From the IMG/VR virus record IMGVR_UViG_3300048822_000004, positions 1 through 54,261 of that record: 54,261 bases of DNA, one strand, 5' to 3'. How positions within the stretch are numbered: position 1 is the first letter of the stretch; each line of letters starts with the position of its first letter. Source of the stretch: a virus. This document shows positions 15,993-24,673 of the stretch, one piece after another. The notes under the pieces are model-generated. The model ran no database searches and was not told the DNA's origin. It saw only the letters and a list, made by a program, of their open reading frames with translations. The position numbers and the translations under genes are program-made.

Positions 15993-16099
15993 TGGATGAT
16001 GATTCGTTATATCTCATCCTAGCATTCGTATGCTTTTGTATTGGCTTCATAGGATTACTTAAAACAATAGAGCCTAATAATGATTCTAAAAACGATTAA
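15992..16099 (+). CDS. 35-residue single-pass membrane protein
   Basis: A short frame whose ATG overlaps the upstream stop (TAATG) and whose end overlaps the next gene by 20 bases. It has an acidic start (MDDDSLY), one hydrophobic helix (LILAFVCFCIGFIGLL) and a polar tail. The position and the clean membrane segment support a real gene. Function unknown. Confidence 0.5.
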   Translation: MDDDSLYLILAFVCFCIGFIGLLKTIEPNNDSKND

Positions 16100-16343
16100 A
16101 GACCTTGATAAGCTCATAAAGCTCTGCAAGAAGCAGGGAATCTCCGGCATCAAGGTAGGAAACGTAGAGTTTAACCTAGAGCCTATTAAGCCGTCTAGCA
16201 TAGAGCCTATATCACCTGAGGCTACTGTCAAGGTTCCTAAGTTCAATGGAAGCCTAGAACCTGACAAAATCGACAGCGATCAGCTCACAGACGAGCAACT
16301 AATGTATTACTCAGTTAAGCCAGAGCCTGGAGCGGATAGCTAA
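16080..16343 (+). CDS. Hypothetical protein before portal
   Basis: 87 residues. The N-terminal helix (LKTIKDLDKLIKLCKKQGISGIKVGNVEF part) is basic, the C-terminus proline- and acid-rich. The pattern resembles small phage proteins between packaging genes and portal. It abuts the portal start. No function assigned. Confidence 0.55.
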   Translation: MILKTIKDLDKLIKLCKKQGISGIKVGNVEFNLEPIKPSSIEPISPEATVKVPKFNGSLEPDKIDSDQLTDEQLMYYSVKPEPGADS

Positions 16344-18247
16344 TGAAAGTCACTAATAAACCCGCCAACAAAGCCCAGGTAACATTTAAGACTCGACCAG
16401 ACATCGAGTCCATGACTCTTTCGCCTTGGTGGGAATTTAAAGAGCCTGACAAAGCCGCTATGTATCTCCTTACGGCGGCTGCCTACCTAAAAGAAGCCCA
16501 GAACTATAGATATAAGCAAGCAGCTATTTATGCGAGATTATATGGAAATCAAAGTCTTTATGCTTTCGCTGGGTCCAATATTAATAAAATGGACCAAACG
16601 AAAGGGCTTCCGCAAGAGCGTCCCACGTTTAACCTTATACAAAGTGTCACTGACACATTGGTCTCTCGCCTTTCACAGAGTCGGCCTGCGCCTGTGTTCC
16701 TCACCGACAATGGAGACTACAAGCAAAGGACCTTATCTAAAAAGCTTAATAACTTCGTTCAAGGTGAATTTTATCAGACCGATGCTTATGAAAAAGCCAC
16801 TATCGCATTACGAGACGCCCTAGTCCAGGGCACAGGCGTACTACATACTTATGAGACACCAGACCATAAAGTAGGCCTTGAGCGCGTACTCCTGACAGAG
16901 CTTCTCATAGACCCTACAGAAGCCATGTATGGCGAGCCTAGGCAACTCTATCGTTTAAAGCTAGTAGACAGAGAAGTCCTTAAGGCTAACTTCCCTAAGT
17001 TTAAAGATAAATTAGAGATAGCAGCCAAGGGCTATCCAGATAACAGCACAGAAGCCTCTAAAACCGTTTCAGACCTAGTAATGGTTGTAGAAGCCTGGCA
17101 TCTGCCGTCAGGTAAGAACATCGGGGATGGACGTCATACGATTGCTTGCAGCTCTGGTTATCTTTTAGATGAAGAATACACTAAGGATCGTTTCCCATTT
17201 TCATTCATACACTATAGCCCACGTCTCCTAGGATTCTGGTCTCAAGGTGTTGCAGAACAGCTCATGGGGACGCAAATGGATCTCAACTCCATTCTATTCA
17301 CTATCTCAAAAGCCATTAAACTCGTAGGAGTTCCTCGTGTATTTCAAGAAGAAGGCTCAAAAATCTCCAACGCTGCGCATAACAATGATATCGGTGTCAT
17401 TGTTAAGTACAGAGGCACAAAACCAGAATATGAAGTCGCACCGTGCAATGCGCCTGAACTCTACGCAGAGCGAGATAAGCTGATCGCTTATGGATACCAA
17501 CAATCCGGCGTATCGGCTCTACAAGCATCTTCTCAAAAACCTCAAGGCCTTGACTCAGGTGAAGCTATCCGAACGTACGATGATATATCTACGGATCGCT
17601 TTGCTTCTTTATCTCGCCGCTACGATAATCTATTCATCGACCTTGCTTATCAAATCGTAGATCTTGCTAAAGACATTGCTATCGAACAGGGCTCTTATCA
17701 AACCGTTTATCCTAACAAGGACGGCACGAGAGAGATAGACCTTCCCCATGCCCAGCTCGTAGATGATCCCTTTATCATCCAGTGTTTTACGCAGTCCAGC
17801 CTACCTAAAGACCCCGCAGGCCGTCTCTCTAAGATAACGGAAATGGTTCAGGCCGGAATGATTACGGTTCAGGAAGGTCGTAGGTTATTAGACTACCCAG
17901 ACCTTGAACAGATAGAGAAGCTCGCTAATGCCGCTGAAGAACGTATATTTCAAATCCTAGATGAGATCATCGAGACTGGGACATACACTCCTCCAGACCC
18001 TTTCATGAACCTGGACTTAGCCACTCAACTCACAACCCAGTATATAAACCTTTATGGCCAAGCCAAACTAGAAGAATCTAAGGCCCAGAAGCTCAGAGAT
18101 TTCTTTACTCAAGTCCAAACCCTGAAGCAAGCCGCTATGCCGCCGCCAATGCCTCAGGCAGGCGCGCCAGGCCCGCAGGCTAACCCACAACCCGCGCCTC
18201 AGTCACCATTGATTCCAAATAGCCCTAATCCACCGCCCCAGCAATAA
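16343..18247 (+). CDS. Portal protein
   Basis: 634 residues, the size of podovirus-type portals. Visible features: YARLYGNQSLYAFAG, NLIQSVTDTLVSRLSQSRP, a TELLIDP motif, EQLMGTQMDLNSIL, and a helical C-terminus ending in a Pro/Gln-rich tail. It should form the dodecameric channel at the capsid vertex, docking terminase and later the adaptor at 28146. It sits directly before scaffold and capsid genes, as expected. Confidence 0.88.
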   Translation: MKVTNKPANKAQVTFKTRPDIESMTLSPWWEFKEPDKAAMYLLTAAAYLKEAQNYRYKQAAIYARLYGNQSLYAFAGSNINKMDQTKGLPQERPTFNLIQSVTDTLVSRLSQSRPAPVFLTDNGDYKQRTLSKKLNNFVQGEFYQTDAYEKATIALRDALVQGTGVLHTYETPDHKVGLERVLLTELLIDPTEAMYGEPRQLYRLKLVDREVLKANFPKFKDKLEIAAKGYPDNSTEASKTVSDLVMVVEAWHLPSGKNIGDGRHTIACSSGYLLDEEYTKDRFPFSFIHYSPRLLGFWSQGVAEQLMGTQMDLNSILFTISKAIKLVGVPRVFQEEGSKISNAAHNNDIGVIVKYRGTKPEYEVAPCNAPELYAERDKLIAYGYQQSGVSALQASSQKPQGLDSGEAIRTYDDISTDRFASLSRRYDNLFIDLAYQIVDLAKDIAIEQGSYQTVYPNKDGTREIDLPHAQLVDDPFIIQCFTQSSLPKDPAGRLSKITEMVQAGMITVQEGRRLLDYPDLEQIEKLANAAEERIFQILDEIIETGTYTPPDPFMNLDLATQLTTQYINLYGQAKLEESKAQKLRDFFTQVQTLKQAAMPPPMPQAGAPGPQANPQPAPQSPLIPNSPNPPPQQ

Positions 18248-18256
18248 GGAAAAACA

Positions 18257-19312
18257 ATGAAAGTAACACCCGTAGCATCACCATTAGCTGTTCAGCAAAC
18301 CAGTACTAACACAGCAGCGGTATCGGACGCCAAAGCCCGTGCCGTAGCAATACTGTCAGGTAAAGCCGCACCGACCCAAGGACAAGCCCAGGAAACACCT
18401 GTCAGTAACCCTAATCAAGTCTCAGCTGAGGAATTATCGGCTATACGCGCTCCTACAGAAGCCCCCGCTACCCAGGTAGAGGCCCAGGCTGAAGCACCTC
18501 AAGGCGAGGCTGATAAGCATCCAGAAGTACCAGAGAAAAAAGACCCAAAGGCAAGTCAGGAATGGGCTAGACTTGCCCGCCAAGAACGTATCCTGCGCCA
18601 GCGCGCCAAGGAACAGGATCAGAAGTTCCGACAACGTGAAGAAGCAATTAAGGCCAGAGAGGCCGAAGCCGCCTCTAAAGCCGATTTATATCAGAAAGGG
18701 TATATTTCAGTTGAGGAGCTAAAGAGAGATCTATTAAGCGCTACTGAGAAGGCAGGACTTAGTTACGATGAAGTAGCTCAGCAGATGTTGAACACTACTA
18801 AAATCGATCCTAGACTTCAGTCTCATATAGACCGCTTACAAGCCAAAATCGACAGCTTAGAGAAAGCCACTATTGAAGGCAACGAAAGAGCCACGAAACA
18901 ACAACAGGACTCCTACAACGCAGCTGTTAAACAAATCAAGACTGATGTAGCTAACTTAGTGAAAACAGACCCGAATTTCGAAACTGTTGCTAAGACTAAC
19001 AGTGTCAACGACGTCGTAGAACTCATTACTAGGACTTATGAGAAAGACGGCATCCTGTTGACAGTGGAAGAAGCCGCTCAGGAAGTCGAAAATTATCTTA
19101 TCGATGAAGCATTGAAATTAACTCGTATCGAAAAAATTAAGCGCAAGCTCCAGCCTATGGCCAATAGTTCTGGTGAGAAGACAGCGCAATCCGCAGCTAC
19201 AAAAGGGGCCGCTCAACCCCAAATGAAAACCTTGACTAACGCCGTATCTAGTACTCGGAAGCTGAGTGCCAGGGAACGCGCCTTGTTAGCATTTCGAGGT
19301 GAGCTTAAATAG
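18257..19312 (+). CDS. Scaffolding-type protein
   Basis: 351 residues with AAGGA upstream. Disordered Ala/Pro/Gln/Glu-rich N-terminus, then a long charged coiled coil (QEWARLARQERILRQRAKEQ onward), and a basic helical C-terminus (ARERALLAFRGELK). Placement between portal and major capsid protein and this composition are typical of scaffolds that direct prohead assembly. There is no protease motif. The assignment rests on context and composition. Confidence 0.8.
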   Translation: MKVTPVASPLAVQQTSTNTAAVSDAKARAVAILSGKAAPTQGQAQETPVSNPNQVSAEELSAIRAPTEAPATQVEAQAEAPQGEADKHPEVPEKKDPKASQEWARLARQERILRQRAKEQDQKFRQREEAIKAREAEAASKADLYQKGYISVEELKRDLLSATEKAGLSYDEVAQQMLNTTKIDPRLQSHIDRLQAKIDSLEKATIEGNERATKQQQDSYNAAVKQIKTDVANLVKTDPNFETVAKTNSVNDVVELITRTYEKDGILLTVEEAAQEVENYLIDEALKLTRIEKIKRKLQPMANSSGEKTAQSAATKGAAQPQMKTLTNAVSSTRKLSARERALLAFRGELK

Positions 19313-19319
19313 TATAGCC

Positions 19320-19340
19320 GTATACTGAAATTCAGTATAC
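19320..19340. promoter_or_regulatory. Palindrome before major capsid gene
   Basis: A perfect inverted repeat: GTATACTGAA and TTCAGTATAC around a single A. It lies in the 91-base gap between scaffold and capsid genes. It lacks a T-run, so it is not a classic terminator. It could be an operator, or an RNA hairpin that protects or processes the abundant capsid mRNA. Confidence 0.5.
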
Positions 19341-19403
19341 CTATATACCATGCTTGGCATAGGGTTAAGTATTGGAAATAATTAAATAAATAAAGGAAAT
19401 ACA

Positions 19404-20705
19404 ATGGCAGCAGTATATGCTAATAGTAGCAACCAAATCGCTGCGTTAAAAGAATTGTATACCGACGATAAAGAGTATATGAAGGACCTTGTTTACAAGG
19501 AAAATCCCTTCCTAGCTCTTGTACCTAAGGATGAAAGCCCGGACGGCTTTGCGGGAAAATATATTCCCGTACCGCTCGAATACGGCAATCCTATGGGTCG
19601 TGCGCATACATTTGCTAACGCACAGAACCAACAAACCGCGACTTCACTCGTAAGCTATTTCGTTTACGTCATTCAAGATTACCAACTCGTGACTATCACG
19701 AACCTCTTGATGGAGCAAACGAAAACTAATGCAGGTGCATTCGTAGATGCAGCAAAGCTCCAAATGGATGGTGGCTTTCGCAATATCACGAATAACATCG
19801 CATTCGAACTCTTCGGTGATGGTACAGCGACTCGCGGTACTTCAACTGCGGCTTCGACACAAACCGGTGGCGTAGCAGTAGGCGGAGTAGTATTGCCTCT
19901 CACGAACGCGCAACAAATCGTGCAGTTCGAAGTAGGTCAACTACTCGTGGCTTCTGCAACTCCTGGCGGCGCACCTTCAGCAGACACCGTACTTGTTACG
20001 GCTGTGGATCGTGCAAACGGTATCGTATCTGGTACAGCTTCGGCAGCAGTTCTGTCGGCTAACTGGGCAATCGGTACTGGTAACGCCTACCTCTCGGTAT
20101 CTGGAGATATCCCGACTACTGGAGCGACGAATACAGGCTCATTCCTGGCATTGTCAGGTCTTGCAGCATGGATTCCGATCGCTACTCCGGCAGTAACGGA
20201 TAACTTCTGGGGTGTTAACCGTAGTGCAGACCCGACCCGTCTTGCAGGCCTGCGTTACAACGCAACTGCTCAGACGATCGAGGAAGGCATCACAAACGCA
20301 CTAGCATTCACTAACCGTGAAGGCGGTAAACCAGACCTTTGCATTATGGACTTTGCTTCATATGCAGCTCTAGTTAACGCTCTCGGCGCGAAAGTCCAAT
20401 ACGTTCAAGTCAACCACGATGAAGTAGAAGTAGCATTCGAAGGTATTACGTTCCAATCAGCATATGGTCGCGTAACGATCCTTGCTGACCGCTCGTGCCC
20501 TCCGACTACTGCATATCTATTGACGATGGCGACTTGGAAGCTTCGTTCATTAGGCAAAGTGCCTCATATTTTGACATATGGCATGGAAGGCCTCGAAGGT
20601 CTAAGAGTCGGAAACGCCGATGCTTTGGAGATTCGTATTGGCTATTACGGAAACCTAATCTGTAGTGCCCCGGGCTTCAATTGTGTGGTACAATTAAGTT
20701 CTTAG
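19404..20705 (+). CDS. Major capsid protein (HK97-like fold)
   Basis: 433 residues with AAAGGAA upstream. Recognisable by position after the scaffold and by the pattern ENPFLALVPKDESPDGFAGK, NITNNIAFELFGDGT and a C-terminal EIRIGYYGNLICSAPG. Residues about 150-230 form a Gly/Ala/Thr-rich insertion (VGQLLVASATPG... VLVTAVDRANGIVSG) that looks like an extra beta domain within the capsid fold. A hairpin terminator follows at 20751. Confidence 0.88.
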   Translation: MAAVYANSSNQIAALKELYTDDKEYMKDLVYKENPFLALVPKDESPDGFAGKYIPVPLEYGNPMGRAHTFANAQNQQTATSLVSYFVYVIQDYQLVTITNLLMEQTKTNAGAFVDAAKLQMDGGFRNITNNIAFELFGDGTATRGTSTAASTQTGGVAVGGVVLPLTNAQQIVQFEVGQLLVASATPGGAPSADTVLVTAVDRANGIVSGTASAAVLSANWAIGTGNAYLSVSGDIPTTGATNTGSFLALSGLAAWIPIATPAVTDNFWGVNRSADPTRLAGLRYNATAQTIEEGITNALAFTNREGGKPDLCIMDFASYAALVNALGAKVQYVQVNHDEVEVAFEGITFQSAYGRVTILADRSCPPTTAYLLTMATWKLRSLGKVPHILTYGMEGLEGLRVGNADALEIRIGYYGNLICSAPGFNCVVQLSS

Positions 20706-20712
20706 CTAGTAT

Positions 20713-20740
20713 TGCAAGAATTATAAAAAAAGTTCTTGCA
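20713..20740 (+). other. First hairpin after capsid gene
   Basis: TGCAAGAA (20713-20720) and TTCTTGCA (20733-20740) form an 8-bp inverted repeat with an A-rich loop. There is no T-run behind it. It may stabilise the 3' end of capsid mRNA, upstream of the real terminator. Confidence 0.5.
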
Positions 20741-20750
20741 TAATAGCCTG

Positions 20751-20786
20751 ACTCCTGTTATCTTAATTGGTAACAGGAGTTTTTTT
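20751..20786 (+). terminator. Rho-independent terminator after capsid gene
   Basis: ACTCCTGTTA (20751-20760) pairs with TAACAGGAGT (20771-20780), a 10-bp perfect stem, followed by seven T. It should end the head transcript. Its 3' arm contains AGGAG, the only ribosome site for the ATG at 20787, so the stem would hide that site. Confidence 0.9.
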
Positions 20787-21224
20787 ATGTTTAAAATATG
20801 TAATAAATGTTCTAAAGAAAAACCTTTAACAGAATTTTTTAAAGATAAATCTAACAAAACAGACGGCTATTATTCTATTTGTAAGGACTGTAAAACTAAA
20901 TCAACTTTAGCTTATCGAGCTAAAAATAAAGATTTATATAATGCTAAAATGCGTGCCTATAGAAAAATTAACTACCAAGCAGAACGATTATACCGATATA
21001 AGTTAACAGTAGCCCAGCATCAGGCAATGCTCGCAGAACAAAACCACGTCTGTGCTATCTGCAAGTGCCCGCCTAAAGGCAAACGACCTTTAGTAGTTGA
21101 TCATAGACATTCGGACGGTAAAGTCCGAGGATTACTATGTTATGGCTGTAATAGAGCACTACATGTATTAGAATCGATCGATCTGCTTCAAAAAGCACAA
21201 GACTACCTTAAGAAATATGAATAA
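20787..21224 (+). CDS. Endonuclease VII-like nuclease with N-terminal zinc ribbon
   Basis: ATG 20787 is taken as start, directly after the terminator T-run; an upstream extension to 20736 would cross the hairpin. The N-terminus has a CxxC pair (ICNKCSKEKP) and CKDCK. The C-terminal core is HVCAIC, VVDHRH, then VRGLLCYGCNRAL. Same family as the gene at 1956. Insertion directly behind the capsid gene is typical of freestanding homing nucleases. The ribosome site lies in the terminator stem. Confidence 0.85.
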   Translation: MFKICNKCSKEKPLTEFFKDKSNKTDGYYSICKDCKTKSTLAYRAKNKDLYNAKMRAYRKINYQAERLYRYKLTVAQHQAMLAEQNHVCAICKCPPKGKRPLVVDHRHSDGKVRGLLCYGCNRALHVLESIDLLQKAQDYLKKYE

Positions 21225-21243
21225 CCTTGACTTAATTTAACCC

Positions 21244-21279
21244 CTAAAGTTTGACAGAAATCCTCCGATAAGTTAATAT
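21244..21279 (+). promoter_or_regulatory. Sigma70-like promoter, GATAAG family, copy 1
   Basis: TTGACA (21251-21256), 17-base spacer, TAATAT (21274-21279). It carries CTAAAGT (21244) and CCGATAAG (21265) at the exact spacing seen before 22410 and 26325. It should drive the methyltransferase gene. Confidence 0.8.
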
Positions 21280-21323
21280 AAATTTATGATACATGCAATT
21301 TGGGCATTTAGCGAGGTGTTTAA

Positions 21324-22046
21324 ATGAGCGACTCAGTATTACTATTAGGCGACTGCCTAGAATTAATGAAAGACATTCCAGACAAATCAATAGACCTTGT
21401 GCTGACTGATCCGCCTTACGGAACTACAGCTTGTAAATGGGATAGTGTTATTCCTTTTGAACCAATGTGGGCTGAATTAAAACGAGTAAGAAAAGACAAT
21501 GCGGCTATTTGTTTGTTTGGGAGTGAGCCATTTAGTTCTTCTTTGAGATTTAGCAATAGGGACGAATATAGGTACTGTTGGACTTGGAAAAAGCAACGCG
21601 CTGGGGGCTTCCCAATGGCTAATAAAAGGCCGCTTAAAAATATCGAACTGATATCTGTTTTTTCATTTAAACAATCAAAGTATTACCCTCAAGGACTTGT
21701 TGATTGCCTTATAGATCAACGACGAAAATCAAAATTATGTGCTTTCGTTAAATCAATTAAAAATCATGGCGGTATTCAGACAAAAACTAATTACCCCAAA
21801 ATGCTTTTAGAGGGCTTTAAACAAGATTTTAAAACGGTTCACCCGACTCAAAAGCCAGTCGCCCTACTCGAATACCTAATCAAAACCTACACGCTTGAAG
21901 GCAACACAGTCTTAGACTTCACTATGGGCAGCGGATCGACTGGCGTGGCTTGTAAAAACCTAGGCCGCAAATTCATAGGCATTGAGAAAGACGAAAACTA
22001 CTTTAAAATCGCTGAAAAACGCATAGAAGAAGCAGGTAATAAATGA
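21324..22046 (+). CDS. DNA methyltransferase (N6-adenine/N4-cytosine, DPPY type)
   Basis: 240 residues. Catalytic motif IV TDPPYGT comes first (about residue 30), and the AdoMet motif I (VLDFTMGSGSTG) is near the C-terminus after HPTQKPVALL. That order is the beta class. It probably modifies phage DNA against host restriction; no cognate restriction enzyme is seen. GAGG lies upstream, and it has its own sigma70-like promoter at 21251. The target is unknown. Confidence 0.9.
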   Translation: MSDSVLLLGDCLELMKDIPDKSIDLVLTDPPYGTTACKWDSVIPFEPMWAELKRVRKDNAAICLFGSEPFSSSLRFSNRDEYRYCWTWKKQRAGGFPMANKRPLKNIELISVFSFKQSKYYPQGLVDCLIDQRRKSKLCAFVKSIKNHGGIQTKTNYPKMLLEGFKQDFKTVHPTQKPVALLEYLIKTYTLEGNTVLDFTMGSGSTGVACKNLGRKFIGIEKDENYFKIAEKRIEEAGNK

Positions 22047-22108
22047 AATTAGGAGTATCCCTCATCCCTCAGGCCGTAATCGCCAAATCAATGATAAAAA
22101 ATTTATAG
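22043..22108 (+). CDS. Possible 21-residue peptide
   Basis: ATG overlaps the methyltransferase stop (ATGA). It encodes MKLGVSLIPQAVIAKSMIKN plus Leu. It is too short to judge; it could be a real microprotein or the remnant of a larger gene. Confidence 0.25.
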   Translation: MKLGVSLIPQAVIAKSMIKNL

Positions 22109-22133
22109 ACAATAAGCTCAAGGAATGCAGAAA

Positions 22134-22355
22134 ATGGCTGAATTCAAAGTAGACGATACGGTAATAATGGTACACGCGGATAACTTATCACTTGTGGCTA
22201 GAGATCTTATTGGCGTTCCTCACCAAGTCATAGGAGTGATAGGAGATTGCTTATTAATTGACCCTCAAGATAAAAACCAAGGCTGGTTTGCATGGAGATT
22301 CATAAAAGCTACGGAATTGTCTCAACTCGAGAAAATAATTTACGATATCCCCTAA
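22134..22355 (+). CDS. SH3-like small protein with LEKIIYDI tail
   Basis: ATG 22134 is chosen (AGGA at 22121-22124); an ATG at 22125 has no room for a ribosome site. The 73-residue core (FKVDDTVIMVHADNLSLVA, then GWFAWRF) matches in pattern the N-terminal domain of the dATP/dGTP hydrolase fusion at 3787. It ends in QLEKIIYDIP, the shared tail. Six bases after the stop the next GATAAG promoter region begins. Function unknown. Confidence 0.72.
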   Translation: MAEFKVDDTVIMVHADNLSLVARDLIGVPHQVIGVIGDCLLIDPQDKNQGWFAWRFIKATELSQLEKIIYDIP

Positions 22356-22387
22356 AGTTTGCTTTAGAACTGCCGATAAGCTATTAT
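22352..22387 (+). promoter_or_regulatory. Sigma70-like promoter, GATAAG family, copy 2
   Basis: CTAAAGT (22352), TTGCTT (22359-22364), CCGATAAG (22373) and TATTAT (22382-22387) with a 17-base spacer. It sits 22 bases before the MoxR gene start and should drive the MoxR-VWA operon. Confidence 0.8.
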
Positions 22388-22409
22388 AACAAGAAACCAA
22401 GGAGTAATA

Positions 22410-23513
22410 ATGATTATCAAGGATTTTAAAGAGAGTCTTCAGTATCTAACAAAAGCAGAACTAACCCCGTTCGTGTGGGGACATGCCGGGATTGGCAAGA
22501 CTGAGAGCATTAAGCAGTGGGCAGTAGAGAAAGGATATAAATTCTTTCCTTTCTACTTAGGTACGATGTCTGATACAGGCGATATACTAGGGCTTGCAGA
22601 GTTTACGAAACGAGCCAAGGGTGGTAAATCCACTGATTTCGCGCCTCCTGGATGGCTTCTTGATATGATAGACTACTGCAATGAAAACCCTGATTCTGGC
22701 GCAGTAGTCTTCCTAGATGAGTTTAACCGCGCTAGGAAAGATATCATGAACGGTATGTTCTCGTTTGCACTGGATAAGCGCTTCCATACTATACAGTTAC
22801 CTAAGAACTGTCATGTAATCGCTGCTGGTAATCCTCCTACGGATGAGTACTGCACTACTGATGTTGATGAAGCCGCTCTTATGGCTCGTTTCGTACATAT
22901 CAAGCTTGAGCCTTCGATTCAAGAATGGGTAGAGTACGCTAAAGACAGAAGCTTAGATAGTAATCTCATAGGTTTTATTCAAGATCAGCCTAATCTATTA
23001 GAAGACAAGCGATCAGAGTTTCTGCTGCCTATCAAGGTGGATCGTCGCGCCTACTCACGATTAGATAAGTTATTCAAGCTAAATACACCGGCGCATCTCA
23101 TGGAAAGCCTTATGCCTGGCATTATCGGTCTTGAAAGAACTATTGCTTATAAGCAATATCTCAAGGAAATCGATAAGCCGCTTACAGGAGAGCAAGTCCT
23201 TCGCCATGAAAGACCTGATCTCATCGAGAAGTGGAGTAATTCCGATAACGTAGCGGCTTCATTTCTTAACATCACCTGTGATAGCCTTGTCGAGGTACTT
23301 AATAAAAGAGATGCAGCTAAAGACCTCTTAAAGGCAGATGAAAAGAGTAATCTCATGTGGTTCTTGTCTGCAGCTCCTAAGGATATCTCCTATCGAGTTA
23401 TATACACGTTAGTGACCTCTAATAACTCATTATTTAAGAACTTCTTTACTGATGAGAAGTACGAGAAACAAATCGCGGAGCTTACGTTAGCCGCTAAAGG
23501 AAAGACTAAATAA
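22410..23513 (+). CDS. MoxR-family AAA+ ATPase
   Basis: 367 residues with AAGGAG upstream. Walker A is GHAGIGKT (about residues 25-32), Walker B AVVFLDEFNR, sensor region VIAAGNPP; the C-terminal half is helical. MoxR ATPases act as chaperones with a VWA partner, and such a partner is the next gene, overlapping by one base. The pair heads an operon with an Ala-rich repeat protein and a protease. Role in the phage is unknown. Confidence 0.9.
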   Translation: MIIKDFKESLQYLTKAELTPFVWGHAGIGKTESIKQWAVEKGYKFFPFYLGTMSDTGDILGLAEFTKRAKGGKSTDFAPPGWLLDMIDYCNENPDSGAVVFLDEFNRARKDIMNGMFSFALDKRFHTIQLPKNCHVIAAGNPPTDEYCTTDVDEAALMARFVHIKLEPSIQEWVEYAKDRSLDSNLIGFIQDQPNLLEDKRSEFLLPIKVDRRAYSRLDKLFKLNTPAHLMESLMPGIIGLERTIAYKQYLKEIDKPLTGEQVLRHERPDLIEKWSNSDNVAASFLNITCDSLVEVLNKRDAAKDLLKADEKSNLMWFLSAAPKDISYRVIYTLVTSNNSLFKNFFTDEKYEKQIAELTLAAKGKTK

Positions 23514-24673
23514 TGGAATTCAAGAATAAAGATGTCGTAAGCCAAGCCATAGTAAATCTATTCGAATCGGAAAGATTCTATGCTGAGCTGATATGTCAGA
23601 TGCGTAGATTCGTATCTGATAAGATACGAACGGCAGGGGTTTGTGTTAAAGATCAAATCGAACTCCACATAAACCCTGAGTTCTTCGAAAGTCTTACATT
23701 ACAAGAACGTGTATCTGTTCTTAAGCATGAATGCGAGCACATCCTTAGAGACCATATCGGCAGGGCTAAGGAACTAGCCCCAGATATTTACGATAATAAA
23801 AAGAAGGACTTAGAAGACAATATCATTAACAACATGAAGCACAAGACTTTAAATATTTCAATGGATTGTGCCATCAACGGCAATATGACTAACCTACCAG
23901 AAGGAGGAGTATTTCCTAAGCAATTCGATCTTGAGAATGGCCAAACCATGGAATGGTATCTAGCGCAGCTAAAAGACAATGAAAAAGCAAAGCAGCTCAT
24001 GAAATTCGATGATCATGAGCTTTGGGGCGAATCAGATGGTGATAAGGAAATCCTTAAAGAGAAGGTTCGTCAAGCCGTTAATAAGGCTGCTAAAAGTACT
24101 CGTGCGGCAGGTAAAATGACCGCAAACAATGAGCTACTCGTATCAGAACTCAACAAAGCCGTGGTGAATTGGCGCCAACAGCTCAAACGGTTCGCTGCAC
24201 GTACTATCGAGACTGCCCTAGACACTAGTAAAAAGAAAAGGAATCGCCGCTACGGTATATTATTTCCGGGTACTATAAAAACAGAAAGTCTTCATATAGG
24301 AGTTGCTATAGATACTTCTGGTAGCGTTTCTGATGAAAGTTTGAAACAATTCATGAGTGAAATCGGCAATATAGCTAAATATGCCAAAGTAACGGTTATT
24401 GAAGCAGACACAGAGATCAAGAACAGTTATATTTATGATCCTAAAAAGAAATACAGAGTCTCAGGCAGAGGCGGAACTGCTTACAAACCTGCCTTCGACT
24501 TCTTCAACGATAAAAATAATGAAGTAGACGCCATGATTTACTTTGGGGATATGGATTGTTATGATACAGAGGCTTTAATTAAGCCTAAATACCCTGTGTT
24601 ATGGGCTATAGTAGGAGGTCAAAATCCTCCAGCTAATTTCGGAGCACAAATCAGAATAGAGGTTAAAGATTAA
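23513..24673 (+). CDS. VWA-domain protein with HExxH peptidase-like N-terminus
   Basis: 386 residues. The N-terminal domain has HECEH (residues 72-76) and NISMDCAINGNM, as in VWA-containing metallopeptidase-like proteins (DUF2201 type). The C-terminal domain has a MIDAS pattern: IDTSGSVS near 266, RGGTAY near 322, FGDMD near 346. It pairs with the upstream MoxR ATPase, a known ATPase-adaptor combination. Whether the HExxH is active cannot be told. The stop overlaps the next start. Confidence 0.87.
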   Translation: MEFKNKDVVSQAIVNLFESERFYAELICQMRRFVSDKIRTAGVCVKDQIELHINPEFFESLTLQERVSVLKHECEHILRDHIGRAKELAPDIYDNKKKDLEDNIINNMKHKTLNISMDCAINGNMTNLPEGGVFPKQFDLENGQTMEWYLAQLKDNEKAKQLMKFDDHELWGESDGDKEILKEKVRQAVNKAAKSTRAAGKMTANNELLVSELNKAVVNWRQQLKRFAARTIETALDTSKKKRNRRYGILFPGTIKTESLHIGVAIDTSGSVSDESLKQFMSEIGNIAKYAKVTVIEADTEIKNSYIYDPKKKYRVSGRGGTAYKPAFDFFNDKNNEVDAMIYFGDMDCYDTEALIKPKYPVLWAIVGGQNPPANFGAQIRIEVKD

